DNA of 64,000 bases from Chlorobiota bacterium. Its GTDB lineage: Bacteria > Bacteroidota > Ignavibacteria > OLB7. The first letter of the stretch is position 1; each line of letters opens with the position of its first letter. Positions 1-8,719 of the stretch are shown here, piece by piece. A program made the translations under genes and the position numbers. The stretch spans positions 100,700 to 164,699 of the forward strand of contig JAQBOZ010000011.1 in assembly GCA_028287785.1 (NCBI GenBank), given 5' to 3'. Below the pieces are notes generated by a model. It was not told the DNA's origin, did not search any database, and was given only the letters and a program-made list of their open reading frames with translations.

Positions 1-47
1 ACCACGGCCAGAACGAGGAGCGCGCGAAGAAGATGTTTGAGCATCAT
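1..47 (-). CDS. 5' end of a secreted protein (truncated by window edge)
   Basis: Reading leftward from an ATG at 47, the frame encodes MMLKHLLRALLVLAV, a basic n-region followed by a hydrophobic stretch typical of a signal peptide. The rest lies outside the window, so no function can be given. It is transcribed in the same direction as the aspartokinase operon but is separated from it by about 280 bases and a terminator-like hairpin, so it is probably an independent unit. Confidence 0.4.
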   Translation of the reverse strand, partial: MMLKHLLRALLVLAV

Positions 48-204
48 CGTCAAGTGAATTGGTGAATCAGGGGGTTGAATGTCAATGCATTGCTGGTAAC
101 GACAGTGGGAAAGACACATGGGGTGGAGTTCTGTCACGGGCTGCGCGATCAGTTCCCGGATGTTCCGGGATGGCGCTCTCAGCCCCACGCTGTAATGACA
201 GGAA

Positions 205-233
205 GGGGTTGCCGGCACTGAACCGGCAACCCC
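205..233 (-). terminator. Hairpin downstream of lysC
   Basis: An 11-bp perfect stem (GGGGTTGCCGG with its complement) closes a 7-base loop about 90 bases beyond the aspartokinase stop codon. On the minus strand it is followed by a short T/C-rich run rather than a long T-tract. It fits the transcription terminator of the minus-strand operon. Confidence 0.55.
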
Positions 234-324
234 CGCCACATTGATGCGCGATGCCCATTGCGCGCGATGGTATCTGATGACGATCAGCGAACGATTGCCA
301 GGGGGATTGCCGAGACTGTTCCCC

Positions 325-1743
325 CTACACCGTCACCTCCTCGAACAGCCTCCTGTGAACGGCGCTCAGCGCCTCGTTCGCCCGCGATTCCGGCACGCCT
401 ATCAGCATGATATGCTCGCTGGTTCCGGCGGCGACCAGCGCAACGGTGATCCCGTCCAGCGCGGCAAGCGGCTCGGAGAGCGCGGCCGGCACGTCGTGGA
501 GTGCGGCGCCGGTCATGCAGAGGAGGGCAATCTCCTCATCCACCGTGACGCGGCAGGTGGATTCCACGGCCGCCAGGAGAATGTCGTTGAAGGCTGAGCT
601 CTGCGTGATCGCCAGCCCGCGCGACTCCGCCAGGAGGCCGCAGTACAACGGCACTCCGTGTTCGGCGAAGAGGGAGAGGGCGCGTTCCACCGGGGCGGAG
701 CCATCGCGCGGATCGCGCGGGGAGAGCTTCAGGGCGGTCATCCCCTTCTTCATCGTGATGGAGTGGATGCCGGAGGGGATCGGCGTTCCATCGGGCATGA
801 TCCGGGTACCGGGATCGGCCGGGGCCATGGAGTTGCGGATCACCACCGGGATGTTGCGGGCCACGGCGGGGAGAATCGTATCGGGATGGATCACCTTCGC
901 GCCGAAGTATGCCAGCTCCCGCGCCTCGGTAAACGTCACCTCCGGCACAACCCGCGCGTTCGGCACCAGGCGGGGATCGGCGGTGAGGATGCCGCTTACG
1001 TCGGTCCAGATCTGAATCTCCCTGGCGCCGAGCGCGGCCCCGATCAGCGCGCCGCTGTAGTCGCCGCCGCCACGCCCGATGGTGGTCGTGATCCCGTCGA
1101 TCGTGGAGCCGATAAACCCCTGCGCCACCACCACATCGTGCTCCGCCATCAGCGGGTCCACCATCCGGTGCGCCCGGCGGTCGATCTCCGCCATCAGCGG
1201 CGCGGCGCGGATGAAGGTGTCGTCGGTGATGATAAACTCCCGGCTGTCGGCAAGCGCGGCCCGGAATCCGGCAGCCCTGAACGCGGCGGTCAGCAGAAGC
1301 GAGGAGAGTCGTTCGCCGTACGACGCGAAAAGATCGGTGGTGCGCGGCGTCAACTCCCCCAGCATCGCGACGCCGCGGACCAGACGCTCGATCTCATCGA
1401 GCATCGTCCGGAGATCGGCGCGGCCCTCGTGATCGTCGTCGGGATCGAGATCATGCAGGATGCCGAGATGCCGCTCGCGGAGCGTTGCAACCAGGGCGAG
1501 CGCCTCTTCCGGCCGTTCTCCGCCGCAGCCGCGCGCGCACTCCAGAAGCATGTCCGTGACGCCGGCGCACGCGGAGGTGACCACGACCATCGGGGCGCGC
1601 GGCCCCGGAGCCGACCTGCCAAGGGCGATCTCTCCGGCGACGATCGCAACGACGCGCCGCATCGCCCCGGCATCGCGGACGGAGGTTCCGCCGAACTTGA
1701 GGACGAGGGGAGATGTGCTGATATCGATGGAAGGATCGCTCAT
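325..1743 (-). CDS. lysC: Aspartate kinase (aspartokinase)
   Basis: Catalyses ATP-dependent phosphorylation of L-aspartate, the first step toward lysine, threonine, methionine and diaminopimelate; cytoplasmic. At 472 residues it matches monofunctional aspartokinases. The N-terminal amino-acid-kinase signature KFGGTSV is near residue 17, followed by SACAGVTD, a GRGGGDYSG nucleotide/aspartate-binding segment and WTDVSGILTADPR, all characteristic of the family. The last ~140 residues are consistent with the paired ACT domains that bind feedback inhibitors. There is no fused homoserine dehydrogenase. Its ATG overlaps the TGA of the upstream gene by four bases, so the two are translationally coupled. 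lysC is the family name; whether it is lysine- or threonine-inhibited cannot be read from the sequence. Confidence 0.95.
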   Translation of the reverse strand: MSDPSIDISTSPLVLKFGGTSVRDAGAMRRVVAIVAGEIALGRSAPGPRAPMVVVTSACAGVTDMLLECARGCGGERPEEALALVATLRERHLGILHDLDPDDDHEGRADLRTMLDEIERLVRGVAMLGELTPRTTDLFASYGERLSSLLLTAAFRAAGFRAALADSREFIITDDTFIRAAPLMAEIDRRAHRMVDPLMAEHDVVVAQGFIGSTIDGITTTIGRGGGDYSGALIGAALGAREIQIWTDVSGILTADPRLVPNARVVPEVTFTEARELAYFGAKVIHPDTILPAVARNIPVVIRNSMAPADPGTRIMPDGTPIPSGIHSITMKKGMTALKLSPRDPRDGSAPVERALSLFAEHGVPLYCGLLAESRGLAITQSSAFNDILLAAVESTCRVTVDEEIALLCMTGAALHDVPAALSEPLAALDGITVALVAAGTSEHIMLIGVPESRANEALSAVHRRLFEEVTV

Positions 1744-2342
1744 TGTGCCTCGGAGCCGGGCTCCTCCTCCAGTTCCTGGGTCGGCTGGCGGAGTATCCCC
1801 TCATCGAGGAGCCATCGCACCATGTTCTTTACCTCATCGAGCGGTTGTTTGTAGATATAGGCGAAGCGCCAGAGATCGATCGGCGCGCGCCAGACCTCCA
1901 CCACAAACGCCTGATCCATCGAAAGGCGCCCCTCGTTCTTCACGATCGCGAGGGCCGCGTCGAGGAACGGGGAACCATCCTCGGGGGCGATTTCGTTGGT
2001 CGTAAAGTAAAAGTTCTCATGTTCGAGCAGATCGCAGACCGGAAAGCCGCGTTTGTTCGGGAGGAGATCGGGAAGCAATCCCAGGCCCACCCGGTAGGGG
2101 ATCTCGTCATCCCCCCAGAGATCGTTCCAGATCGGCTCATCGCGCTCCCTCAGCCATTCGAAGAACGTGCGTTCCTTTCGTGGAAGCGTGATCAGGGAGT
2201 TCGATCCGTAGAGCGCCACGATCTGCTCCGCCTGTTCGCGCGTCAGCGTGGCTATCTCCTCCTCGGTGATCTGGACCGAATGAAGCTGTTCTCCGACGGG
2301 GCGGAGCCGCTCAACCAGTTCTTGAAATTCCTCGTTGGTCAT
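1740..2342 (-). CDS. Conserved hypothetical protein, cotranscribed with aspartokinase
   Basis: A 200-residue acidic, soluble protein with no signal peptide or membrane segment. It starts with a helical, Glu-rich region and contains aromatic-rich stretches (FFEWLRERDEPIWNDLWG; VEVWRAPIDLWRFAYIYKQP). The C-terminus resembles a small winged-helix-like ending (VKNMVRWLLDEGIL), but I do not recognise the family. It is the first gene of a two-gene unit; its stop codon overlaps the aspartokinase start (ATGA), which implies coupled translation but not a defined role in amino-acid synthesis. Confidence 0.8.
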   Translation of the reverse strand: MTNEEFQELVERLRPVGEQLHSVQITEEEIATLTREQAEQIVALYGSNSLITLPRKERTFFEWLRERDEPIWNDLWGDDEIPYRVGLGLLPDLLPNKRGFPVCDLLEHENFYFTTNEIAPEDGSPFLDAALAIVKNEGRLSMDQAFVVEVWRAPIDLWRFAYIYKQPLDEVKNMVRWLLDEGILRQPTQELEEEPGSEAQ

Positions 2343-2530
2343 TATCGTCAGGGTTTCATATTGTCACGCGCCGCCGGCCATTGAATCTTCCGGCGATTCG
2401 GATCGTCCTCTCGATGCCGCGAACGACGAAGCCTCGAGAGAATATACGGACTCCATCCGCCCGGCACCGGCGACACCAGCCGAACAACCCGCGCCAGGAG
2501 GCGCGGCATCCATCCGACCTAGTCAAGGCC

Positions 2531-4036
2531 ATGAAATTACTACGAACATTCGCGGCAATTCTTTTTTTACTGTTACCGGCCGTTTCAACGCTCCACGCGG
2601 ACAATGTGGACCGTTTCGTGACGCAGGGGGTGGAGTATCTCTATTCCGTCCGGTTCGATGACGCGGCAAGGAGTTTCGATCAGGCGATCGCCGCCGACAG
2701 GTCCGATCCACGCGGTTATTTCTATCGCGCCAACGTGCATCTCTGGAGCTACATCTTCGACAAGCGTCCGGCCCAGCTCGATCTGTTCTTTCAGACGAGC
2801 GACCAGGCGATCAGCACCGCCGAGGAGCGGATCAAGGCCAACCCCGCCGATTTCCGCTCGAAGCTCTTTCTCGGGATGTGCTACGGTTACAGGGCGATCG
2901 CCAATGCCCGCGCCGAGAACATCATGGCCGCGGCGCTCTCGGCGCGCTCCTGCTACGACAAGCTGAACGATCTGGTGAAGGACAACCCGAAATACTACGA
3001 CGCCTACCTCGGGCTCGGCATCTTCCATTTCGTGATCGGCTCGGTGCCGAAGGCAGCGCAGTTCATGGCCGGCCTCAGCGGGTTGAAGGGGGACGCGAAG
3101 CTGGGGGTGAGGGAGATCGAGGCGGTGGCGGCGCAGGGAAGCTATTTCCGGAACGACGCGCAGATGATCGTCGCCCTGATGAACATCTATTATCAGAACG
3201 ATTTCACGAAGGGGATCGTGGCGCTCGAATCGATCTCCCGGCGCTACCCGCAGAACGTGGCGTTTCTCTACGCGCTTGGCACCGCGTATCTGAACCAGAA
3301 CCAGCCGGACCGGGCGATCGACTATTTCCAGCGGGTGATTGCCCAGAGCAACAATGATTTCAAGGTCTTTACCGATCTGAGCTACGGCCGTACGGGCATC
3401 GCGCTCTGCCAGAAGAATGAATTCGAAAAGGCGAAGCCATACCTTCAGAAATATATCAAGGTCTCCGGCGAAACCACCTACAAGGCCTATGCATGGTATC
3501 TGCTGGGCCTCAGCTTCGAGATAGGCGGAAGCAGGGCGAACGCGGTCAAGGCGTACGAGTATGCCACGAAGAGCGCCGGGAATACATCGCCCGAGGATCA
3601 GGCATCGCGGCGGAAGGCGAAGCTCCTGCTGGAGAAGCCGCTCGATCCCGTCGGCGTGGCGATCATCAAGGCGCTCAATGCCGATGCGGGAGGTCGATAC
3701 GATGACGCCATCCGGCTCAGCAACGGCGCGGCCGGGCTGCCGAACCTTTCGTCGGCGCAGCGGGCGCAGCTCAACTATGCCTATGGGCGTGGCCTGCAGG
3801 GGAAGGAGGAGTACCAGCGGGCGATCAACGCCTACAAGGTGGCGCTCTCAACATTTCAGAAGGAGGAAACCTGGGTTGCGCCGTTCAGTTGTTTCCATAC
3901 GGCCGAATGTTTTCTGAAGCTGGGGGACAAGGAACAGTGGCGTTCCAACATCCAGCTTGCAAAAGGGTATCACTCCTACGATAATGAGATGCTCCTCCGC
4001 TTTCTCATCGAGCGTGATGTGACGTTGATCGATTGA
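2531..4036 (+). CDS. Secreted TPR-repeat protein
   Basis: About 501 residues. The ATG at 2531 is chosen because it is immediately followed by a clear signal peptide (MKLLRTFAAILFLLLPAVS, cleavage after STLHA); upstream in-frame codons encode unlikely low-complexity sequence. The mature part is alpha-helical with repeated TPR-like units, for example YLYSVRFDDAARSFDQAIA, LGTAYLNQNQPDRAIDYFQ and YAYGRGLQGKEEYQRAINAY. TPRs are protein-interaction scaffolds, so a periplasmic or outer-membrane-associated assembly role is plausible but not shown. It is divergent from the aspartokinase operon, leaving a shared promoter region at 2343-2530. Confidence 0.85.
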   Translation: MKLLRTFAAILFLLLPAVSTLHADNVDRFVTQGVEYLYSVRFDDAARSFDQAIAADRSDPRGYFYRANVHLWSYIFDKRPAQLDLFFQTSDQAISTAEERIKANPADFRSKLFLGMCYGYRAIANARAENIMAAALSARSCYDKLNDLVKDNPKYYDAYLGLGIFHFVIGSVPKAAQFMAGLSGLKGDAKLGVREIEAVAAQGSYFRNDAQMIVALMNIYYQNDFTKGIVALESISRRYPQNVAFLYALGTAYLNQNQPDRAIDYFQRVIAQSNNDFKVFTDLSYGRTGIALCQKNEFEKAKPYLQKYIKVSGETTYKAYAWYLLGLSFEIGGSRANAVKAYEYATKSAGNTSPEDQASRRKAKLLLEKPLDPVGVAIIKALNADAGGRYDDAIRLSNGAAGLPNLSSAQRAQLNYAYGRGLQGKEEYQRAINAYKVALSTFQKEETWVAPFSCFHTAECFLKLGDKEQWRSNIQLAKGYHSYDNEMLLRFLIERDVTLID

Positions 4037-4077
4037 TCGCGCGGGATTGCGGCGGCGATCCCCAAATGGGGAAACGG

Positions 4078-4105
4078 CTGCTCCGGTATTATCATTTCGG
4101 AGCAG
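4078..4105 (+). terminator. Hairpin after TPR gene
   Basis: CTGCTCCG pairs with CGGAGCAG across a 12-base loop about 40 bases after the TPR stop; a smaller CCCC-AAAT-GGGG palindrome precedes it. There is no strong T-tract, so termination is only probable. Confidence 0.4.
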
Positions 4106-4470
4106 TTGGGATTTAACTTGGCGGTGCGATTTGACGGTGCGTAGGTTGCCACCGTAATTGGTCCTTCACGCCATCGTGTATCCGCCGCTCGGGCCTGCCG
4201 ATGTCCATTGGTTCTTCGGGCACGCGTTGTCCATGCGTGCTGTTTTCGGTTGAATGAGGTCCGGTCCAGGGATGTTCATCGATGGTTCGCGCTGTCGCAT
4301 CGAAGCAGGATGTCAGCTTCGTTCGCCGCGCGATCATCATGTTCCGCCACCCTTTCAGCGGCCGACGCACTCCTCCTGATGATTCCGAGGCCCGGTGCCA
4401 TCCCCTTCTTCGTTTCGAACGGTCGGTCGCGCGCGTGAATATCGTGCAACCCTTCATCGAGGTCCAGCTC
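4106..4470. other. Intergenic region without a recognisable gene
   Basis: Short open frames on both strands overlap here but none shows a signal peptide, domain or start context that I can support. It may hold the promoter of the small secreted reading frame that follows. Confidence 0.4.
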
Positions 4471-4662
4471 ATGAACCGTACTGCCATCATCCGCGGCGCG
4501 CTCATGCTCTCCGCACTTCTCGTCATGCCCGTGTACGCGCAGGAAAGTCTCCATCAACGCGACCATCTCACGACCACCGCGCTTCCCATCGCTTCAACCG
4601 TTCATCCCCCGGACCTTCACATATGCCATTTATCCGAATTACGCCGTCGGCATGGGAATTGA
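4471..4662 (+). pseudogene. Small secreted protein, probably a broken gene
   Basis: The ATG at 4471 opens a convincing signal peptide (MNRTAIIRGALMLSALLVMP, then VYAQ as a cleavage site), but the mature part is only about 40 residues and ends abruptly. Other frames stay open just downstream, up to about 4790, suggesting the ancestral gene was longer and has frameshifted. No domain is recognisable. It could alternatively be a genuine short exported peptide. Confidence 0.35.
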
Positions 4663-4835
4663 TCCCGGTCGGCGGCGTTCGTGCATGGCGCCATTTATTT
4701 TTTCGCCGATCATTTCAGGTACGTGGTTTGCCATTATGGAAATCATGATGCGGGAGATGGTAATGCCATCGGGATTTCCGCGATGATGCGATGAAGGATG
4801 CAATGGTAGATGATTTTTATCCGGGGGATACGATA

Positions 4836-5609
4836 ATGAAACGATCAGGAACAATGATGATGGCGCTGGCGATTCTCGCGGGAGGTGTTCTCGCCTCCTG
4901 CTCCGACAGCCCCGTGGACGGCACCTCGACGGTTCAGCCCGGGCCGTCGTCAACGCAGGCCGCCGTGACGATGCAGGCGGAACTGGTCGCCAGCGGCGTG
5001 GGCGATCCCGCGTACAGGCGCTGGACCATTCTGAGCGGGTCCAATGTCGATTCGCTGACGGTATCGCGCGTCCGCATTCTGGTCTCCAACCTGAAGCTCC
5101 ACCGCGTGGATGATGAGGGCTTCGAGGATGGCGGGCATGATGAGCAGGAACGAGGCGAGCACACGCTGAAGCTTGGGCCGATGATGATCACGATTGACTC
5201 GGTGGGAACGCGTCAGTTTGCGGTGGGGACGATTCCCGCGGGGACGTACGATCGCGTCAAATTCGAGGTCCATCGCCTCGATCGCGGTGATGTCTCCACG
5301 TTCCTTGCCGATCCGGTCTTCGCCGATTTCGTTACCGACGATCGCTATACGGTGCTCATTGACGGGCGTGTCTTCCGCGACGGCCAGGCATTTCCCTACA
5401 CATATCGGAGCGATGTGACCGCGAACCTTGAGTTCCGTCAGGAGCCGTTGCTGGCCTTCGCCGGCGGGAGCAATGCAACCATCATGGTTCATGTTGATCC
5501 CGCCTCGATATTCGCCCGCAAGAGCGGTATTCTTGATCCGCGCGATAAATCGAACAGAAATGAGATCGATAATGCGATACGAAGCGCCTTCCGTGCGTTC
5601 CGGAGATAA
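4836..5609 (+). CDS. DUF4382-like lipoprotein
   Basis: About 257 residues. The ATG at 4836 follows a GGGGGAT box and begins a lipoprotein signal peptide ending in the lipobox LASC (Cys 22). The mature protein is beta-rich, with the pattern LTVSRVRILVSNLKLH, then a Gly/Asp/Glu-rich loop, then IPAGTYDRVKFEVHRL. This resembles the DUF4382 domain of Bacteroidota lipoproteins, in which hydrophobic strands alternate with 'AGxYxxxxF' turns. It is presumably anchored in the inner or outer membrane; function unknown. A strong GC hairpin follows the stop, so it is likely monocistronic. Confidence 0.75.
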   Translation: MKRSGTMMMALAILAGGVLASCSDSPVDGTSTVQPGPSSTQAAVTMQAELVASGVGDPAYRRWTILSGSNVDSLTVSRVRILVSNLKLHRVDDEGFEDGGHDEQERGEHTLKLGPMMITIDSVGTRQFAVGTIPAGTYDRVKFEVHRLDRGDVSTFLADPVFADFVTDDRYTVLIDGRVFRDGQAFPYTYRSDVTANLEFRQEPLLAFAGGSNATIMVHVDPASIFARKSGILDPRDKSNRNEIDNAIRSAFRAFRR

Positions 5610-5637
5610 ATGCGAAAATATGAAGCGATGGATATGA

Positions 5638-5665
5638 CGGCCCCGCCGGCGGTTCGGCGGGGCCG
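5638..5665 (+). terminator. GC-rich terminator hairpin after lipoprotein gene
   Basis: An 11-bp perfect stem (CGGCCCCGCCG) with a 6-base loop starts about 30 bases after the stop codon. The following T-tract is weak. Confidence 0.55.
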
Positions 5666-5742
5666 CGCTGTAATCGTTATCTTCGCCTGGGGGGATTTCC
5701 TGTTCCGCCCCATATCGTATCTCTGATCCAGGCGAATGGACT

Positions 5743-6492
5743 ATGATCTCCGAAGCATCTCAGCAATCAGATAATCCGCTGTACACGGTCCGCATTTTCT
5801 GCGATTTCGACGGCACGATTTCCGGGAAGGATATCGGCTTTGATTTCTTCAATCGCTTCAGCGTGCAGGAGCCGTGGAATGGAATGATGCTGAACCACGA
5901 GATTTCCGTGACCGACTACTGGCGACGGATGGCCTCCGGGCTCCGCGACCCGCTCACCACTGAATTCCTTGATGATTATCTCCGCTCCATTCCCGTCGAT
6001 CCCGGCCTCGATGATCTTCTCACGCTGATCCGCGAGCGGTCTGTTCCGTTCACGGTCGTCAGCGATGGATTCGATCTCTACATCAGGCGTTTTCTTGCCA
6101 TCCACGGAGTCCACCATCTCGACATCTACGCCAATCATGCCGGGCTGACCGCGGACGGACGGATGGAGGTGAGCTTCCCCCACGCCGCCGAGGGGTGCGC
6201 GTGCTTCTGCGCCACGTGCAAGCGCAATCTGGTCCTCTCCCTTTCGTCGCCGGATGATCGTATCGTCTACATCGGCGATGGCGTGAGCGACTACTGTCCC
6301 GCCGAGCATGCGGATGTGATTTTCGCGAAGGGGTCGCTTGCCGCGTACTGCAACGCTCACCGCCTGCCGCACTATCCTTTCAAGACACTTGCCGATGTTG
6401 CCCTCCAGCTCCGAACGCTGCTGGAGCGCCGTCGCCTGCGGCCACGGCATCAGGCGGCGCTGAAGCGAAAAGGGGTGTGGGAAGGGGAGTAG
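5743..6492 (+). CDS. HAD-superfamily phosphatase, MtnX/SerB-like (class IB)
   Basis: 249 residues. HAD motif I is FCDFDGT (nucleophile Asp21 and acid/base Asp23), motif II is in VVSDGFD and motif IV is IGDGVSDYC near residue 178, in the order and spacing of HAD-IB phosphatases. The insert with Cys-rich ACFCATCKRN resembles the cap of MtnX-type 2-hydroxy-3-keto-5-methylthiopentenyl-1-phosphate phosphatases, which act in methionine salvage. No other salvage genes are adjacent, so the substrate remains open; phosphoserine or phosphocholine are alternatives. It is probably cytoplasmic. The first ~15 residues are poorly conserved in character. Confidence 0.8.
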   Translation: MISEASQQSDNPLYTVRIFCDFDGTISGKDIGFDFFNRFSVQEPWNGMMLNHEISVTDYWRRMASGLRDPLTTEFLDDYLRSIPVDPGLDDLLTLIRERSVPFTVVSDGFDLYIRRFLAIHGVHHLDIYANHAGLTADGRMEVSFPHAAEGCACFCATCKRNLVLSLSSPDDRIVYIGDGVSDYCPAEHADVIFAKGSLAAYCNAHRLPHYPFKTLADVALQLRTLLERRRLRPRHQAALKRKGVWEGE

Positions 6493-6499
6493 AGCATCA

Positions 6500-7190
6500 T
6501 GGTCCTGAACGTGGGCCAGCAGGTTGCCATTACATGGCAGAGCAGCGGCGCGGATTCGCACGCCGTGAAGCTCTCCATCGATGGGGGACATCGGCGACGT
6601 TGATTCGCAGACGGTGGCGATTCTTCCGGTGGACGGCATCACCTTCATGGGAATGGAGATGAGGCTCGATGCCACTGTACGCAGCCAGCAGTTTATCCTT
6701 CCCAAAATCCCGGCGGGGCAACCGGTACCGTGGTCGGCGGCATCGCGCGGGTGACGGTGCGCTACAAATCAGGGGGGAGCCTGATGGCCGACCTTCCCTT
6801 CCGTCTCGCGTTCACCAGCGGACCCGATGTCAGGGGAGTGAGCCCCAATTTCAGTGTTCAGAACACGCCGTCTCCCGGGCCGGAGCAGGGCGCGCCTCGC
6901 ATCTCCACCTTCTCGCCGTTGCGCGAAGCCGGCGGCACGCACATCGAGATCAGCGGTGGCGAATTCATTCAGGTGACGGGGGCAGCTTCAACGGCGTTCC
7001 GGCGCAGTACAATGTCCTCTCCCCGATGGCGATCGATGCCATTGTTCCGGCGGGAGCGCGCAGTGGCCCTGTCATCGTCACGATCGCGGTCGGCGAAGCA
7101 CCGACTCCCTCCAGGTGGCGATCGGGACTCGCCCGACGGGGGATATTCCGATGGGCAGGCTGCCGGGGAGTAGCAAGGAAGCATCCTGAT
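6500..7190 (+). pseudogene. Frameshifted IPT/TIG-domain surface protein remnant
   Basis: Protein-like beta-rich sequence continues through this interval but jumps between all three forward frames. A start at 6500 gives MVLNVGQQVAITWQSSGAD, a second frame gives DSQTVAILPVDGITFMG, a third gives IARVTVRYKSGGSL and PRISTFSPLREAGGTHIEI, and finally GSFNGVPAQYNVLSPMAID followed by a pattern typical of IPT/TIG Ig-like domains. At least three shifts are needed to join them. It is either a decayed exoprotein gene or a region with sequencing errors. The N-terminus is probably also missing because no signal peptide is visible. Confidence 0.55.
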
Positions 7191-7215
7191 GCAACGGGTT
7201 CTTCCGATATAACGG

Positions 7216-7262
7216 ATGAACAAGGCTATCCCGGTGTGTCCGGATAGCCTTGTTCATCCGGA
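7216..7262. terminator. Long near-perfect hairpin upstream of tRNA
   Basis: About 20 bp of stem with a single bulged C and a 5-base loop (GGATGAACAAGGCTATCC and its complement). It lies between the pseudogene and the tRNA. No T-tract follows; it may terminate transcription in either direction. Confidence 0.5.
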
Positions 7263-7297
7263 TTTCCTATATTTGCGGCCGGCCAAACCCGCCGCAC

Positions 7298-7370
7298 GGG
7301 CCCTTAGCTCAATGGTTAGAGCAGTGGACTCATAATCCATTGGTTGGGGGTTCAAGTCCCTCAGGGCCCA
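7298..7370 (+). tRNA. tRNA-Ile2 (anticodon CAU, lysidine type)
   Basis: 73 nt. The acceptor stem GGGCCCT pairs with AGGGCCC, with discriminator A7370; CCA is not encoded. The D-arm contains TAGCTCAATGGTTAGAGCA. The anticodon loop CTCATAA gives CAU, and the T-arm GTTCAAGTC is canonical. The body closely resembles E. coli ileX (including GACTCATAATC around the anticodon), which supports tRNA-Ile2, read as AUA after lysidine modification, rather than tRNA-Met. Its 3' end is the insertion site of the downstream integrative element; the tRNA stays intact because the element carries an identical 3' end. Confidence 0.93.
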
Positions 7371-7407
7371 CCCGAAACCCCGATTTCGATAAGATTTCGG
7401 GGTTTTT
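7351..7407 (+). repeat. attL: left copy of attachment-site repeat
   Basis: 57 bp covering the last 20 bases of the tRNA and its terminator. It matches 47276-47332 with three mismatches (positions 22, 23 and 45 of the repeat); the first 21 bases are identical. The similarity begins sharply in the T-loop, as expected for tRNA-targeted integrases. Confidence 0.92.
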
Positions 7408-7408
7408 T
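7376..7408 (+). terminator. Rho-independent terminator of the tRNA gene
   Basis: AACCCCGA pairs with TCGGGGTT and runs into six T residues (7403-7408). A copy sits in the right attachment repeat. Confidence 0.75.
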
Positions 7409-7414
7409 AGTGTC

Positions 7415-7436
7415 CGGGTAAGAATTCGGGTAAGAA
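7415..7436 (+). promoter_or_regulatory. Paired CGGGTAAGAA boxes, left end (putative integrase arm sites)
   Basis: Two identical 10-mers at 7415-7424 and 7427-7436, in direct orientation 12 bases apart, just inside attL. The same pair with the same spacing occurs at 47135-47156 inside the right end. This suggests binding by the element's integrase or Xis. Confidence 0.6.
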
Positions 7437-7580
7437 TCGAAGCTGTTTCAGATCTGTTTCCAGCCTTGTTTTTGATCACCATTCCCATCACATTCTCCTC
7501 CGAGGATAGATCTGAATCGGCGTCATTGTGCTTCCGCCGATTGTGTTGCAGGCACCCCGGCAACTTCCCGGAGTTCACTG

Positions 7581-8594
7581 ATGATAGTTACCACGCTCTC
7601 CCATGATCCAGCATCGCCGCGCTACCGCGTTGAGTATGCGAACGGACAGATTGATGATCAGGCAGATCAACTCCCTGACAAGTTCTTCTCGGTCGGAACC
7701 CGCAAGTTCGAACTCACTGATCCGGATTACTCCCCGGAATACCGAGCACTCACCAGACATCTCCATCTTGTTCTCAACAGCCTCCAGGCCTTCGAGTCGC
7801 TCATGGACTCTGATGAGTTCCAATCGCTCGATCTCCCCATCACCCCTCGACGAGATTTCGCACTCTCTGTTCTCAAACGTATCCGTCCTGCCCTCAAACA
7901 TTATGCTCCCTGCAATGACAGCAACGGCCGCGATATCGCCAGAGCCTGGATCAATGACTACTGCTCGAATGCCCTGGCCGACTACTGGACAGAGTTCCAT
8001 TCCTGCGATCTGCCGCAGTTCGATTTCGACGGCATTCGTCGCTATCTTGAATCGCTCGACAGCATCGAGGATCGCCACGCATTCATGAACCAGATTCTTT
8101 GCGAGATGGCCCAGCCGGTTGCCTGCGCCTTGATTGATCGCAAGCAGGAGCGCCATAACCGCTTCTCGGGACACGACTGGCAGATCGTCCTCTTTCATCG
8201 GCACGCAATCTCCCTTGACGAAGAGACCCATCTTCAGGACATCCAGCATGATCTGCGATTGCAGCGGGATATGAATGTTCAGCGTGCGATGAGGGGAGAG
8301 GAGGCTGGCACCGTTGGGGCCAGCGCTCACTCTTCCATAGCCACAGCACCTCAGCTTATTGAATGGATGGCACAGCAGGTTGATCTGGTGTTTATCATCG
8401 ATGCCTTGAAGGAAGCCGGATACTGCCGGGCAACCCATGCGATAATCGTCGATCACTTCGATTATCGGAGCCAGTCGAAGGACAAAGCCAAGACCTACCG
8501 CGATATGCGGAAGAAGCTTCGTGAGGGAGCGTCCTATGCCGATCGTGCTCGGCTCGATCATCTCATTCGAATCTTGACCGAAGGATTGCGGTAG
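7581..8594 (+). CDS. Hypothetical protein, first gene of the element
   Basis: 337 residues, soluble, mostly helical, no signal peptide or TM segment. A charged C-terminus (SQSKDKAKTYRDMRKKLREG) looks like a nucleic-acid- or protein-binding tail. I do not recognise the family. Proteins of this sort often sit directly downstream of att sites in Bacteroidota elements and may be regulatory, but that is inference from position. The start at 7581 follows an AT-rich region and has no clear ribosome-binding site. Confidence 0.7.
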   Translation: MIVTTLSHDPASPRYRVEYANGQIDDQADQLPDKFFSVGTRKFELTDPDYSPEYRALTRHLHLVLNSLQAFESLMDSDEFQSLDLPITPRRDFALSVLKRIRPALKHYAPCNDSNGRDIARAWINDYCSNALADYWTEFHSCDLPQFDFDGIRRYLESLDSIEDRHAFMNQILCEMAQPVACALIDRKQERHNRFSGHDWQIVLFHRHAISLDEETHLQDIQHDLRLQRDMNVQRAMRGEEAGTVGASAHSSIATAPQLIEWMAQQVDLVFIIDALKEAGYCRATHAIIVDHFDYRSQSKDKAKTYRDMRKKLREGASYADRARLDHLIRILTEGLR

Positions 8595-8719
8595 TGGATA
8601 GATAAGCAATGCGCCGTATGGAATCGCAGAAGTATGCCCCTACCGCGCGCCTACTGATTTTGACCTATCGTATTCTCCATGTTGCATCCGTATCTCTCAC
8701 GATTAATGGATGAACACTT

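Noticed and set aside
325..1854. Long open frames on the plus strand opposite the aspartokinase gene.
   Set aside because: They are Arg/Gly/His-rich antisense shadows produced by the high GC content; the minus-strand frame carries all aspartokinase motifs.
7298..7370. Assignment of the tRNA as elongator or initiator tRNA-Met because of the CAT anticodon.
   Set aside because: The anticodon stem-loop and acceptor resemble tRNA-Ile2 (ileX type) and the initiator features are lacking; elongator Met is not fully excluded without identity-element analysis.
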